A DNA stretch of 64,000 bases, taken from the NCBI RefSeq assembly GCF_014205255.1, contig NZ_JACHNE010000001.1:3534001-3598000 (forward strand), written 5' to 3'. This document shows positions 9,185 to 21,658 of the stretch, piece after piece. The position numbers and the translations under genes are program-made. Every line of letters begins with the position of its first letter. The stretch's first letter is position 1. Below the pieces are notes generated by a model that was not told where the DNA came from, did not search any database, and saw nothing but the letters and a program-made list of their open reading frames with translations. This DNA comes from Streptomyces caelestis. Its GTDB lineage: Bacteria > Actinomycetota > Actinomycetes > Streptomycetales > Streptomycetaceae.

Positions 9185-10450
9185 TCACCTTTGGGTCGGT
9201 GTGAACTCCACCGGGAGGGTGCGCAGCCCGCGCATGATGAGACCGCCGCGCCAGCGCAGCTCGGCCGGATCCGCGGCGAGCCGCAGGTCCGGGAGGCGGG
9301 TGAGGAGCGTGGCGAGCGCGGTCTGGCCCTCCAGGCGGGCGAGCGGGGCGCCGAGGCAGTAGTGGATGCCGTGGCCGTAACCGAGGTGCTGGTTGTCGCG
9401 GCGGGCGAGGTCGAGCACGTCCGGATCTGCGAACCGCTCCGGATCCCGGTCCGCGGCGGCCAGGACGACGAGGACCGGGTCACCGGCCGCGATGTGCTGT
9501 CCGCCGATGGTGAGCGGCTGTGTGGCGAACCGCCAGGTGGCGAGTTCGACGGGGCCGTCGTAGCGCAGGAGCTCCTCGACGCCGGTCTCCAGGAGGCCGG
9601 TCTCCCCGGCGGCGAGGGACGCCTGGAGCCGCGCGCGCTGCTCGGGGTGGGTGAGCAGGGCGTAGGTGCCGTTGCCGATCAGGTTCACGGTCGTTTCGAA
9701 GCCGGCGAACAACAGGATGAAGGCCATGGCCGCGGCCTCGTTCTCGGTGAGGTGCTCACCGTGGTCGGAGGCGCGGATGAGACCGGAGATGAGGTCCTCG
9801 CCGGGGGCGGGCTCGGTGGGGAGCGCCTCCCGCTTGCGGTGGATGAGGTCGGCGAGGTAGCCGCGCATCTTCTTCACGGACCGCGCCACGCCGCCCCGGG
9901 GCCCGCCCTGGTGCCGGATCATCATCCCCGCCCAGTCGCGGAAGTCGTCCTGGTCCTCGCGGGGGACGCCGAGCAGGTCGCAGATGGCGTAGATGGGGAG
10001 CGGGAACGCGAACTCGTGGATGAGGTCGGCGGACCCCTTCTCCGCGAACCCGTCGATGAGCCCGTCCGTGAGCTCCTGCACCCGCGGCGCGAACTCGGCG
10101 ACCCGGCGCGGCGTGAACGCCTTGGACACGAGCCGCCGCAGCCGGGTGTGGTCCGGCGGGTCGATGTTGAGCAGATGCGTCATCAGCTCGGCCTTGCGCT
10201 CGCCGGGGATCCCGGTCTTGCCCTTGGCGTGCGCGGGTTCGTCGTGATGCGCCGGGTTCTTGGAGAGCCGGTGGTCGGCGAGCGCCTGCTTGGCATCGGC
10301 GTACCGCGTGACCAGCCAGGCCTCCACGCCGCTGGGCAGCTCGGTGCGGTGCACGGGGGCGTGCTCGCGGAGCCAGGCGTAGGCCGGGTAGGGGTCGGTG
10401 GCGAACTTCCACGAAAACAGTTCGGGCCCGCCGGGCACGTCACATCGCAT
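9185..10450 (-). CDS. Cytochrome P450, CYP107-like
   Basis: 421 residues, soluble bacterial class I size. The I-helix oxygen-activation motif AGFETT is at 249-254, the K-helix ExxR (E293-R296), and the haem loop LGYGHGIHYCLG with Cys365 as the iron ligand. The usual Phe of the haem loop is Leu here. It needs ferredoxin and ferredoxin reductase, neither of which is adjacent. The S. coelicolor gene at this position, as I recall it, is CYP107U1, reported to matter for sporulation; the natural substrate is unknown. It ends 144 bp from the rpfB start. Confidence 0.9.
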   Translation of the reverse strand: MRCDVPGGPELFSWKFATDPYPAYAWLREHAPVHRTELPSGVEAWLVTRYADAKQALADHRLSKNPAHHDEPAHAKGKTGIPGERKAELMTHLLNIDPPDHTRLRRLVSKAFTPRRVAEFAPRVQELTDGLIDGFAEKGSADLIHEFAFPLPIYAICDLLGVPREDQDDFRDWAGMMIRHQGGPRGGVARSVKKMRGYLADLIHRKREALPTEPAPGEDLISGLIRASDHGEHLTENEAAAMAFILLFAGFETTVNLIGNGTYALLTHPEQRARLQASLAAGETGLLETGVEELLRYDGPVELATWRFATQPLTIGGQHIAAGDPVLVVLAAADRDPERFADPDVLDLARRDNQHLGYGHGIHYCLGAPLARLEGQTALATLLTRLPDLRLAADPAELRWRGGLIMRGLRTLPVEFTPTQR

Positions 10451-10541
10451 GCCACGACCCTACGCAGCGCCCGGGGCAGCGCCGGCCGCCGCTGTCAGAG
10501 GTCATCGCTCCTCTCACCGCGTCGAGATCGAGGAGGACCGG

Positions 10542-10925
10542 GTGCTCGAAGGCGTGTTGATCGCGGAGAGCCTGAGGGTCGGGGCCGAGCCGGCCGGTGT
10601 CCCGCTGTGCGTCACGAAGATCGCCAGGGTGGAGGTGGAGGGCGCGGCGGCCGGGCAGCCGCAGCAGTGGACGCTCCTGGACTTCACCGGGGAGGAGGCC
10701 GATGCGGAGCGTCTGGCCGGACGGCTGGCCGCGTGCCTGGCTCCGACCGGGGGCTGGTACGTCAACTACCACACCGCCGCCGAGGTGTTCGTGGTCTTCC
10801 CCGGTGAGGTCTTCCGCTGTCCGCGCGGCCAGGATCCACACGGGCGGGCGGAGGGCCGTCGGCGGGCACAGGACCACGCCCGTTCCCTCGGGATCCCCGA
10901 AGGGCAGCTGGACTGGCCGGACTGA
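10542..10925 (+). CDS. Conserved hypothetical protein, small, cytoplasmic
   Basis: 127 residues from GTG 10542, with GAGGAGG ending 5 nt upstream. A longer frame reaches into the P450 gene but is Pro/Ala-rich there, so I reject it. The protein has no signal or membrane segment. It reads as an alpha/beta fold: a beta start LEGVLIAESLRVG, TKIARVEVE, the core WTLLDFTGEE, then GGWYVNYHTAAEVFVVFPGEVF, which alternates hydrophobic residues. I do not recognise a catalytic motif. It is divergent from the P450 gene and convergent with mazG. Confidence 0.75.
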   Translation: MLEGVLIAESLRVGAEPAGVPLCVTKIARVEVEGAAAGQPQQWTLLDFTGEEADAERLAGRLAACLAPTGGWYVNYHTAAEVFVVFPGEVFRCPRGQDPHGRAEGRRRAQDHARSLGIPEGQLDWPD

Positions 10926-10956
10926 CCCGCCGGGCACCGCGCCACGGCCGCTGACC

Positions 10957-11970
10957 TCAGCCCTCGACCTCCCTGATCGCGTCCCGGTACGCGCGGGCCG
11001 CTGCTCTCAGGGCCGCTTCCGGGTCGACGCCCTGTGACTCCGCGCGGACGGCCAGGGCCAGCAGGTCGTAACCGATGCCCTCGACGGGAGGGAGCGGTAT
11101 GTCCAGGTGCGCGGCGCGGGCGCGGGAGGCGAGCTTGGCGGCGAGGGCCAGGCCGGGCTGGCCGAGGGGGACGCCCTCGGTGATCGAGGTGCGCTGCTTC
11201 TCGACCGCCTTGGTGCGCAGCCAGTGCGCCTTGACCTCCTCGGGCGTGGTGGCCGTCTCGTCGCCGAAGACATGCGGGTGGCGGTGGATCAGCTTGGCGA
11301 CGATGCCGGCGGCGACGTCGTCGATGGAGAAGGGAGCGTCCCCGTCCTCCTCGGCGATCCGGGCGTGGAAGACGACCTGGAGGAGGACGTCACCGAGCTC
11401 CTCGCGCAGTTCGTCGCGGTCGCCCTCCTCGATCGCCTCGACGAGTTCGTACGCCTCCTCGATGCCGTACTTGGCCAGGCCCTTGTGGGTCTGCTGGGAC
11501 GACCACGGGCACTCGGCGCGGATGCGGTCCATGACCTGGACGAGATCGAGCAGGCGGGCGCCCGGCAGGTCGTAGGAGGCGGGGAGCAGCTCCAGCTCGG
11601 GCATGGCGACGCGGCCGGTGCCGGCGAGGCGGGCCAGGCCGTCCGTCAGGGCCGGCTCGCCCTCGCCTGTCGCCACGACGACCACCGTGCGGCCGCCGGC
11701 GCAGGCGTCGACCAGCTCCTGGGCCGTCGGGGACGCCTCGGCGACCGCTATCCCCGCCTCGCGCAGATACGGCAGCTGCGGATGCGCGCCGTCCGCGCAC
11801 AGCACCTGGTCGGCCGCGTGCAGTGCCTGCCAGGCGGGCCAGGACAGCAGGCCGGGGGCGACGCGGTGGCTGGTGGTGAGCAGGACGACGCGGCCGGGGG
11901 CCGGGGTGGCGGCCGTGCCGGGGGCGGCCTGCTCGGGACCAGGAGTGGCTTCGGGGCTGTTGGCGTTCAC
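10957..11970 (-). CDS. mazG: Nucleoside triphosphate pyrophosphohydrolase MazG
   Basis: 337 residues. The C-terminal half holds one MazG domain with the metal-binding helices EEAYELVEAIEEGDRDELREE and LGDVLLQVVFHARIAEEDG. The motif ECPWSSQQTHKGLAKYGIEE, reduced to its start here, precedes it. It hydrolyses aberrant (d)NTPs to monophosphates. The N-terminal 150 residues (VVLLTTSHRVAPGLLSWPAW, HPQLPYLREAG) resemble the tetrapyrrole-methylase-like N-domain found in some actinobacterial and Bacillus MazG proteins, here probably without the SAM motif. It lies 82 bp downstream of the SurA-like gene. Confidence 0.92.
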   Translation of the reverse strand: MNANSPEATPGPEQAAPGTAATPAPGRVVLLTTSHRVAPGLLSWPAWQALHAADQVLCADGAHPQLPYLREAGIAVAEASPTAQELVDACAGGRTVVVVATGEGEPALTDGLARLAGTGRVAMPELELLPASYDLPGARLLDLVQVMDRIRAECPWSSQQTHKGLAKYGIEEAYELVEAIEEGDRDELREELGDVLLQVVFHARIAEEDGDAPFSIDDVAAGIVAKLIHRHPHVFGDETATTPEEVKAHWLRTKAVEKQRTSITEGVPLGQPGLALAAKLASRARAAHLDIPLPPVEGIGYDLLALAVRAESQGVDPEAALRAAARAYRDAIREVEG

Positions 11971-12052
11971 GATTCGAAGCTATCCCACGCCGCCGACAGC
12001 CCCCGAAGTTGTCCACAGGCCCCGTGGCCTGGTGCCCTCACCTGCTCTGCCG

Positions 12053-12700
12053 CTACATGCTCTGCTGCGCCTGGGCCGCCGACACGTCCCGCACCCACGG
12101 CGTCTTCGCGTCGGCGCGGCTGCTCTTCTGGACGTCCCAGGTGCCGTAGCGCGGATTGAGGTCGACGTTCAGGTCCTTGGAGGCCTCGGACAGGGCCTTC
12201 CAGAACTCGGGACGGTTGGTGTCGGTGCCGAGCTTCTCGGCGAGCTTCTGGGCCTCCAGCTGGAGGCGGAGATTCTCTTCGAGGCGCTGCGGCGGGACGC
12301 CGTACTGCTGGAGCCAGGTCGTCTCCAGCTGCTTGGCGCCGCCGGCCTGCTCTTCCAGGCCGGACCGCATCTCCTGGATCTCCCTGCGGGTGACGGTCAC
12401 ACCGGCGTCCGCGGCGGCGCGGTGCAGGACCCGGTCGAGGATCATGGTGTGCAGGGTGTCGCGGGTGAGCGTGCCGGTCCCGGCGATGGCCTGCTGGTAC
12501 TGGGCGTCGTTCTGCACGGCGGCCCGCTGGGCCGCGCGTACCTCGCCGACCCGCTCCTCCAGCTGGGAGAGGGTGATCCGCTGGCCGCCCACCACGGCTG
12601 CCGCGCCGGGATGCGCGTCGTTGCCGCAGGCGGTGAGAAGGGGAGCCGCGGCGGCGATGGCGGCGGTGAGGAGGAGCGCGGTGCGACGGCGGCGGTGCAA
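12053..12700 (-). CDS. SurA N-domain-like lipoprotein
   Basis: 215 residues from TTG 12700, with GGGAGG 5 nt upstream; the longer upstream reading is rejected for lack of such a site. The lipoprotein signal ends LLTACG, so Cys is lipidated and the protein is anchored on the outer face of the membrane. The rest is the SurA-type chaperone N-domain (VVGGQRITLSQLEERVGEVR, LHTMILDRVLHRAAADAGV) with no parvulin domain, so it is likely a chaperone rather than a prolyl isomerase. A promoter is visible 102 bp upstream. Confidence 0.85.
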   Translation of the reverse strand: MHRRRRTALLLTAAIAAAAPLLTACGNDAHPGAAAVVGGQRITLSQLEERVGEVRAAQRAAVQNDAQYQQAIAGTGTLTRDTLHTMILDRVLHRAAADAGVTVTRREIQEMRSGLEEQAGGAKQLETTWLQQYGVPPQRLEENLRLQLEAQKLAEKLGTDTNRPEFWKALSEASKDLNVDLNPRYGTWDVQKSSRADAKTPWVRDVSAAQAQQSM

Positions 12701-12802
12701 GGAGACCTCCCGAGGAGATTGCAATGACAGGTGCGGCGCGCAGCGCCTCCGCCAGGGGTGGTGGTCGGGCGACGGGCGGGCGCACAAGGTCTTGCGGTGA
12801 TG

Positions 12803-12831
12803 ATGGTAGGCAGTGGCCAAGCTCTGGCCAA
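12803..12831 (-). promoter_or_regulatory. Promoter of the SurA-like lipoprotein gene
   Basis: Minus-strand -35 TTGGCC (12831-12826), a 17-bp spacer and -10 TACCAT (12808-12803). The leader would be roughly 95 nt. The rest of the 337-bp gap (12701-13037) shows no other supported feature. Confidence 0.5.
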
Positions 12832-13037
12832 CCCATTCGACCAACGATCCGCCAGGACTTCCGGCACCGCCGCGCGGACCGGGCCGGGAGGCGAGCCTCG
12901 TACGGGGAGTCGGCGCGGTTCTCCTCCCGGGGTCTCCCGGGTCTCCGGTGATCCGCTGTCCCCCGCCCCCAGGGGGCCGCCGAGCTGTTCCGGGACCCGC
13001 GGCGACGGCTGCGCTGTGCGGCAGGCCCGCCCACGGG

Positions 13038-13781
13038 TCACAGGGGATGCCGCATCCACACGTTGGGCTCGACGTACACCGCGTACCCGCGCTCCGGCTC
13101 GCAGCGCACCGGTACCAGGGCTCCGGGCACCTCGATGTCGCCCCGGGCGTCGAAGGGCAGCCCTGTCCAGCGGCGCCAGTCGGCCAGCGAGGCGGCCACC
13201 GTCATGGACGCCGGTGCCACGGAGTCGATGGTGGCACCGGCCCGGGCGTGGACCCGCAGCCACGGGTCCTGGGGCAGGCCGTCGGGGCGCACGCGGTGGG
13301 CGTACTCCTCGATGGGTGTGTGCGGTTCCAGGTGCTTGGCGTTGGGGCGGACCGGGGCGACGACCTCCCTGAAGCCGCGCGCCCGGGCGTTGTCACGCAT
13401 GGCCGAGAGCATCACAGCGGACAGGCCGCGGCCCTGGGCGTGCGGGGCGATGGAGACCGAGATCGCGCTGACGGTGTCGGGGCGGACCCCGCGACGCAGG
13501 TCGGAGAAGGCCCACACGAGGACCGTGTCCCAGCCGTTCGCGGGCAGTCGGCCACGGCCCTCGGCGTTCAGGGCGAACGGCACGCTGTAGGCGTTCGCGA
13601 CGATCTCGCCCTGCTCGTCCTCGGCGAACAGGACGTACTCCGGGAGTTCGGTGGCGATCCGCGGGAAGTGTGCGGCCCCCACGAGGTCCTGGATGGTGAA
13701 CTCCGGCCAGCTGTCCGCCATTCCGACGACCCGCTCCAGCATGTCGGGACGGTCGGCGAGGCTCGATATCTTCCACTGCAT
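13038..13781 (-). CDS. GNAT-like N-acetyltransferase
   Basis: 247 residues from ATG 13781; a start at 13811 is also open, and neither has a clear ribosome-binding site. The segment SVSIAPHAQGRGLSAVMLSAM is the acetyl-CoA binding motif A of GNAT enzymes (Q/RxxGxG/A form). The flanking strands (YVLFAEDEQGEIVANAYSVP and REVVAPVRPNAKH) fit the fold. The C-terminal 90 residues are longer than a typical GNAT and end in YAVYVEPNVWMRHPL. Substrate cannot be read. It is monocistronic and next to the secreted nuclease gene, 79 bp away. Confidence 0.75.
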   Translation of the reverse strand: MQWKISSLADRPDMLERVVGMADSWPEFTIQDLVGAAHFPRIATELPEYVLFAEDEQGEIVANAYSVPFALNAEGRGRLPANGWDTVLVWAFSDLRRGVRPDTVSAISVSIAPHAQGRGLSAVMLSAMRDNARARGFREVVAPVRPNAKHLEPHTPIEEYAHRVRPDGLPQDPWLRVHARAGATIDSVAPASMTVAASLADWRRWTGLPFDARGDIEVPGALVPVRCEPERGYAVYVEPNVWMRHPL

Positions 13782-13860
13782 GCGGTCACGGTAGGCGCGA
13801 GGGCGCGCCATCGGGAACCGAATTACCCCGCGGGACGACCGAGGCGGTCGCGCTGCCGTT

Positions 13861-14637
13861 TCAGCCGCCGCACTGCTCCCGCATCATCCGCTTGTCCGCC
13901 GCCGTGACGGGAAGCTCGTACTTCAGCGACACCTGCGCGAAGCGCACCGCATAGGCGCAGCGGATCCGCTTGCTCGGCGGCAGCCAGGACGCCGGACCGG
14001 AGTCGCCCTTCGAGCTGTTGGTCCGCCCGTCCACCGGGACGAGGTTGAGCGGGTCGTTCGCGATGGCCTCCCGCTTGTCCTCCGTCCAGCGCGAGGCGCC
14101 CATCTGCCAGTCGTAGGACAGCGGCATGACGTGGTCTATCTGGACCTCGGTCGCGCGGGACTTGGTCCACTCGATGACCTTCCCGGTGTACGGGTCGTGC
14201 AGCGTCAGTGCCATGACGACGCAGTCCGAGCCCGACCGGAAGCGAAGGTCCTCCCCGTCGCGCTTCAGGAGGTCGTTGCGCGTGTCGCAGCCGTTGCGGG
14301 CGAAGGGGACGTCGGCCGGTGCCGAGTCCATCCAGGCGTAGCCGAACTCGTCCCGGTCGTAGCCGGTCCTGGGGCCGCGTCCCTTCGTCCCGACCTTCTC
14401 GATCAGGGCACGGGCCCTCGCCTTGTCCTCGGCGGACGTGATCGCCGCCAGGCCCGGCTTCGTGCCGTCCGGGTTGTCCAGCGGGTTCACGGCTCGTCCG
14501 TCGCCGGCCGCCGGGACGCCGGAACCCGAGGGCCCGCCGCCGTCCGCGGGCGGGGCCAGGCCTTCGCAGCCGGCCAGTGCCGAACCGGCGAACATCATCG
14601 CGACAGCCACTGCCGCCCCGCCCCTCAGACGCCTCAT
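13861..14637 (-). CDS. Secreted HNH-family nuclease lipoprotein
   Basis: 258 residues from ATG 14637, chosen because GGGGAGGGG lies 6 nt upstream. The signal ends ALAGCEG, a lipobox with Cys. The C-terminal domain carries EVQIDHVMPLSYDWQMG, then DPLNLVPVDGRTNSSKGD, the DHVxPL and NL...N...K spacing of HNH nucleases of the DUF1524/GmrSD-C type. The likely catalytic residues are the Asp-His pair and the downstream Asn and Lys. It probably cuts extracellular DNA for phosphate or during competition. Four cysteines after the lipobox could form disulfides, as expected outside the cell. Confidence 0.85.
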   Translation of the reverse strand: MRRLRGGAAVAVAMMFAGSALAGCEGLAPPADGGGPSGSGVPAAGDGRAVNPLDNPDGTKPGLAAITSAEDKARARALIEKVGTKGRGPRTGYDRDEFGYAWMDSAPADVPFARNGCDTRNDLLKRDGEDLRFRSGSDCVVMALTLHDPYTGKVIEWTKSRATEVQIDHVMPLSYDWQMGASRWTEDKREAIANDPLNLVPVDGRTNSSKGDSGPASWLPPSKRIRCAYAVRFAQVSLKYELPVTAADKRMMREQCGG

Positions 14638-14807
14638 CGTGCGCCCCTCCCCTGCTCGCCTGTTCCGCCGCCGCACGGGCGGTTGCGGTCTTGTGCCTGC
14701 CCCACACGGTAGCGGGGAAGAGGTCCAGACCACATCCGACCTGAACGGGCATTCCTCGCATGCCACGCGTATCGTCGGTTCTGTGTCAACCCCGGAAGGA
14801 GCTCTTC

Positions 14808-14993
14808 ATGGGCATCTTCGACAAGCTCAAGAGCCAGGCGCGGAACAAGGGCAAGCAAGGCTCCGACTCCGCGGAACGGAAGATGAACGAGAGGACCGGC
14901 GGCAAGCACGAGGACCAGATCGATGCCGGGCAGCAGCGGGTCGAGGGACAGCTCGGCATGGACCGCGACCGCGAACGGCCCGACCAGAGTTAA
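14808..14993 (+). CDS. Small MT0933-like antitoxin family protein
   Basis: 61 residues from ATG 14808, with GGAAGGAG 6 nt upstream. The sequence MGIFDKLKSQARNKGKQG then NERTGGKHEDQIDAGQ matches the short, highly charged family of Rv0909/MT0933-type antitoxins (DKxK...TGGKY/HxDQID). No toxin gene lies next to it. These stand-alone copies in Streptomyces may be stress proteins rather than antitoxins. No membrane or signal segment is present. Confidence 0.75.
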   Translation: MGIFDKLKSQARNKGKQGSDSAERKMNERTGGKHEDQIDAGQQRVEGQLGMDRDRERPDQS

Positions 14994-15078
14994 GGCCTCC
15001 GCCCTCAGAGGCCGTCCGCGGAGACACTGCTCCTGCGGGCGGCTTCGCTCGGTCTCGCACCTTCGCTGACACCTTCGC

Positions 15079-15111
15079 TTGACCATGACACTGACGTCAG
15101 GGTCCGACGAT
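15079..15111 (+). promoter_or_regulatory. MerR-type dyad in the promoter of the SDR-merR operon
   Basis: A dyad GACaCTGAC|GTCAGgGTC (15087-15104, one mismatched pair) lies between TTGACC (15079-15084) and a -10-like GACGAT (15106-15111). The spacer is 21 bp, longer than the 19-20 bp typical of MerR-controlled promoters. The -10 ends 6 nt before ATG 15118, so the mRNA may be leaderless. The downstream MerR protein is the likely ligand. Confidence 0.5.
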
Positions 15112-15117
15112 CACCGC

Positions 15118-15885
15118 ATGGCATCTCCCTCCCCGTATCCGAAGACCCCGCGAACCGTGCTCGTCACCGGCGCCGGTACCGGCATCGGCCGTGCCACCGC
15201 CCACGCGTTCGCCGACGCGGGCGCACAGGTCGTGGCGGTGGGCCGCCGCGAGGCGCCCCTCGCCGAGACCGCCGCTCACGACCCGGCCCGCATCAGCCCG
15301 CTCGTCGCCGACATCACGGCCGACGACGGTCCCGAGCGCATCGTCCGTACGGCACTCGACCGGCACGGCCGGATCGACGTGCTCGTGAACAACGCGGGCG
15401 TCGTCAACACCCAGTCCCTGCGCACCTACACGCGTGCCGCCGTCGAGCCACAGCTCGCGACCAACCTCCTCGCTCCCGTCCTGCTCGCGCAGGCCGCGCT
15501 CCCGGCTCTGGAGGACAGCCGCGGCGTGATCGTGAACGTGACGACGTCCGTCGGGCAGCGTGCCTGGCCGGGCGACTCCCTGTACGCGGCCGGGAAGGCG
15601 GCACTGGAGGTGCTCACGCGCAGCTGGGCGGTCGAGCTCGCCCCGCTGGGGATCCGGGTCGCCGCCGTGGCGCCGGGCGCGATCGACACACCGATCGGCG
15701 AGCACGCGGGCCACACCCCCGAGCAACAGGCCGCGATCCGCGCGTGGCAGCTCGCGCACACGCCGCTCGGCCGCCTCGGACGCCCCGAGGAGGTGGCGTG
15801 GGCGATCACGCAACTGGCCGCGCCGCAGGCGTCGTTCGTCACCGGCGTGGTCCTTCCGGTGGACGGCGGCGCGGTCGTCGCATGA
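15118..15885 (+). CDS. Short-chain dehydrogenase/reductase
   Basis: 255 residues from ATG 15118. Classical SDR motifs: the coenzyme loop TGAGTGIG, the NNAG motif in VLVNNAGVVN, the catalytic Ser in VNVTTSVGQ and YAAGK (YxxxK). The residue pattern after the second strand (VVAVGRREAPL) has basic residues, which favours NADPH. Substrate is not predictable. It ends in an ATGA overlap with a merR gene, so both are expressed together. Confidence 0.88.
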   Translation: MASPSPYPKTPRTVLVTGAGTGIGRATAHAFADAGAQVVAVGRREAPLAETAAHDPARISPLVADITADDGPERIVRTALDRHGRIDVLVNNAGVVNTQSLRTYTRAAVEPQLATNLLAPVLLAQAALPALEDSRGVIVNVTTSVGQRAWPGDSLYAAGKAALEVLTRSWAVELAPLGIRVAAVAPGAIDTPIGEHAGHTPEQQAAIRAWQLAHTPLGRLGRPEEVAWAITQLAAPQASFVTGVVLPVDGGAVVA

Positions 15886-16283
15886 GACTGGCGCGCATGG
15901 CGGAACCACGGATGCGGATCGGCGAACTCGCCGAGGCGACCGGCACGACACCGCGCGCCCTGCGCCACTACGAGCAAGCGGGTCTCATCACCTCCGAGCG
16001 CGCCGCGAACGGCTATCGCGTGTACGACGCCGGTGCGGCCGTCCGCGTCCGCAACGTCCGCCGTCTGCTGGGCGTGGGCCTGACGCTCGACGACGTACGG
16101 GTGTTCCTGCCGTGCCTGGACGGCGACGTCACGGCCGGGCCCGCCTCCGAGGAGGCGCTCCGGGTCGCCGCCGGCCGTCTCGCGGTGCTGGACGCGCGCA
16201 TCGCCGCGCAGGTCGCGGTCCGCGACCGGCTGGCGGCGGCGCTGCGTCAGGCCACCGGGGCGCAGGTACGACCGGTGGCCTGA
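15882..16283 (+). CDS. MerR-family transcriptional regulator
   Basis: 133 residues from ATG 15882, overlapping the SDR stop; ATG 15897 is an alternative start. The N-terminal winged helix is clear: MRIGELAEATGTTPRALRHY, then EQAGLITSERAANGYRVYD. A dimerisation helix follows (RLAVLDARIAAQVAVRDRL). No cysteine cluster for metal binding is visible apart from one Cys in FLPCLDGD. It likely controls the SDR operon through the dyad at 15087-15104. Confidence 0.88.
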   Translation: MRLARMAEPRMRIGELAEATGTTPRALRHYEQAGLITSERAANGYRVYDAGAAVRVRNVRRLLGVGLTLDDVRVFLPCLDGDVTAGPASEEALRVAAGRLAVLDARIAAQVAVRDRLAAALRQATGAQVRPVA

Positions 16284-16307
16284 CGGGGTCTCGGCGGGCC
16301 CGGGCCG

Positions 16308-19841
<3,534 letters not shown>

Positions 19842-20117
19842 TCGGGGCTTTTTCCGTCCAGGGGTGGGCAACACGACGGGCCCGTCACGCGCCGCGGGCC
19901 GGGGGTCTCCAGCGTACGACGACGCGGGCCCGGGCGGCGGGGCTGTGGACAACGCCCGTTCTCCGCGAGGTCCGCCCGGCCGCCTGCCCCCATGCGGCCG
20001 GGCCGGAACGGAACCAGTCGCCCAATCTTCACAACTTCACCCCCACCCGTCGTTTTCGCCACGGCATGATCGGTCCGGTCCCCGAACCGGCGGTACCCCC
20101 CACCCGTAAGGTCCGGC

Positions 20118-21551
20118 ATGTCTGCCCCCACCCTCCAGGTCCCAGAGGCCCACATACCGGTGCCGGTCGCCCCTCTCCGCGGCGTCCGGCACCCGGATCG
20201 CGCGCGGTGGGACCCGTGGGTCCTCGCCGCCGTCCTCTGCGCCGCCTACGCGGCCGTCTCCGTCGGCCGTTACCGGCACATGGCGACCCTCTCCTGGGAC
20301 CTGGGCATCTTCGAGCAGGTCGTGCGGGCGTACGCGCATCTGCGGGCGCCGGTGTCCGACCTCAAGGGGCCGGGGTTCGACATCCTGGGTGACCACTTCA
20401 GCCCGGTGACGGCCCTGCTCGCGCCGGCGTACCGGCTGTTCCCCTCACCGGTCACGCTGCTCGTCGCCCAGGCCGCGCTGTTCGCCCTGTCCGCCGTACC
20501 GGTCACCCGCGCCGCAGCCCGGCTCCTGGGCCGCCGGCGCGGTCTCGCGCTCGGCGTCGCCTACGGACTGTCCTGGGGCGTGCAGCGCGCCGTCGACTTC
20601 GACTTCCACGAGATCTGTTTCGCCGTGCCGCTGATCGCCTTCTCCCTGGAGGCCCTGCTCGCGGACCGCCGGGGCGCGGCCCTGTGCTGGGCACTTCCCC
20701 TGGTGCTGGTGAAGGAGGACCTGGGGCTGACGCTGGCCGCGATCGCGCTCGTCGTCGCCTGGCGGGCGCGCGGCTCGTCGTCCCGGGTGGTTCCGTACGC
20801 GCTCGGTGTCGCCGTGTTCGGCGTGGCGGCGACGCTGCTCGTCCTCACGGTGGTCATCCCGTCGTTCAACACTTCCGGGAGCTACGACTACTGGGGCAAG
20901 GTCAGCGAGTCGGGCAGCCCCGTCGACGGCCTCGACACCAAGGTCCGCACCCTCGCCTGGCTGCTGATCCCCACCACCGGGCTGCTCGCCCTGCGTTCCC
21001 CGCTGCTGCTGGTGGCCCTGCCGACGCTCGGCTGGCGCATGCTGTCCGGAGACGAGCACTACTGGGGCACCGACTGGCACTACAGCGCGGTGCTGATGCC
21101 GGTCGTCTTCCTCGCCCTCGCCGACGCCCTCACGACCGCGCGCCGCAGCTCGCGCCCGTGGCTGAGCTCGTACGCCGCCCAGTTGCCGGCCGCGGTCGCC
21201 GCCGCGGCCCTGGCGCTGACCACCTCGCTGCCGCTGGCGCAGCTCACGGAGGCCGGGATCTACCGCGAGCCCGCCGCGGTGTCCGGCGTCGAACGGCTCC
21301 TGGCGCGGATCCCCGACGGCGCCACCGTCGAGGCCAACATCGGCCCGATCAGCCGCCTCACCTCGCGCTGCCGGGTCTTCTGGCTCGGCAACACGCAGGG
21401 CGTCACCCCGCAGTACATCGCCCTGGAGAACGTCGACGGCACGTACCGCGACCCCGTGGGCTATGCCGGGGACCTGCACCCCGGCGCCGAGTACGCCGTC
21501 GCGGGCAAGGCCAACGGGTACGTGGTCCTGGAGCGGCTCACGCAGAGCTGA
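20118..21551 (+). CDS. DUF2079 multi-pass membrane protein
   Basis: 477 residues with roughly 9-10 hydrophobic segments (for example WVLAAVLCAAYAAVSVG and VALGVAVFGVAATLLVLTVV-like stretches). The motifs SWDLGIFEQVVRAYAHLRAP, DILGDHFSPV and FDFHEICFAVPL are DUF2079 hallmarks, a family related to GT-C glycosyltransferases. The Asp in SWDLGIFEQ corresponds to the catalytic position of that superfamily, which suggests sugar transfer from a polyprenyl carrier, but no activity is shown. The gene is monocistronic and shares a terminator with the ABC exporter genes. Confidence 0.85.
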   Translation: MSAPTLQVPEAHIPVPVAPLRGVRHPDRARWDPWVLAAVLCAAYAAVSVGRYRHMATLSWDLGIFEQVVRAYAHLRAPVSDLKGPGFDILGDHFSPVTALLAPAYRLFPSPVTLLVAQAALFALSAVPVTRAAARLLGRRRGLALGVAYGLSWGVQRAVDFDFHEICFAVPLIAFSLEALLADRRGAALCWALPLVLVKEDLGLTLAAIALVVAWRARGSSSRVVPYALGVAVFGVAATLLVLTVVIPSFNTSGSYDYWGKVSESGSPVDGLDTKVRTLAWLLIPTTGLLALRSPLLLVALPTLGWRMLSGDEHYWGTDWHYSAVLMPVVFLALADALTTARRSSRPWLSSYAAQLPAAVAAAALALTTSLPLAQLTEAGIYREPAAVSGVERLLARIPDGATVEANIGPISRLTSRCRVFWLGNTQGVTPQYIALENVDGTYRDPVGYAGDLHPGAEYAVAGKANGYVVLERLTQS

Positions 21552-21581
21552 TACCGGGTGCTCAAGAGCCTGCCGAGCAAC

Positions 21582-21621
21582 CGGGCCCGCTCCGGAGGCG
21601 GAAACCTCCGGGGCGGGCCCG
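21582..21621. terminator. Bidirectional terminator between DUF2079 and ABC permease genes
   Basis: Stem of 9 bp (CGGGCCCGC/GCGGGCCCG), one internal mismatch, then 7 bp (CCGGAGG/CCTCCGG) with a 6-nt loop, 21582-21598 with 21605-21621. It lies 31 bp after the DUF2079 stop and 38 bp past the permease stop, so it can serve both genes. Confidence 0.85.
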
Positions 21622-21658
21622 TCCTCCGCAACCCCCGTGTGCGGTGGTCCCTGGCCGG

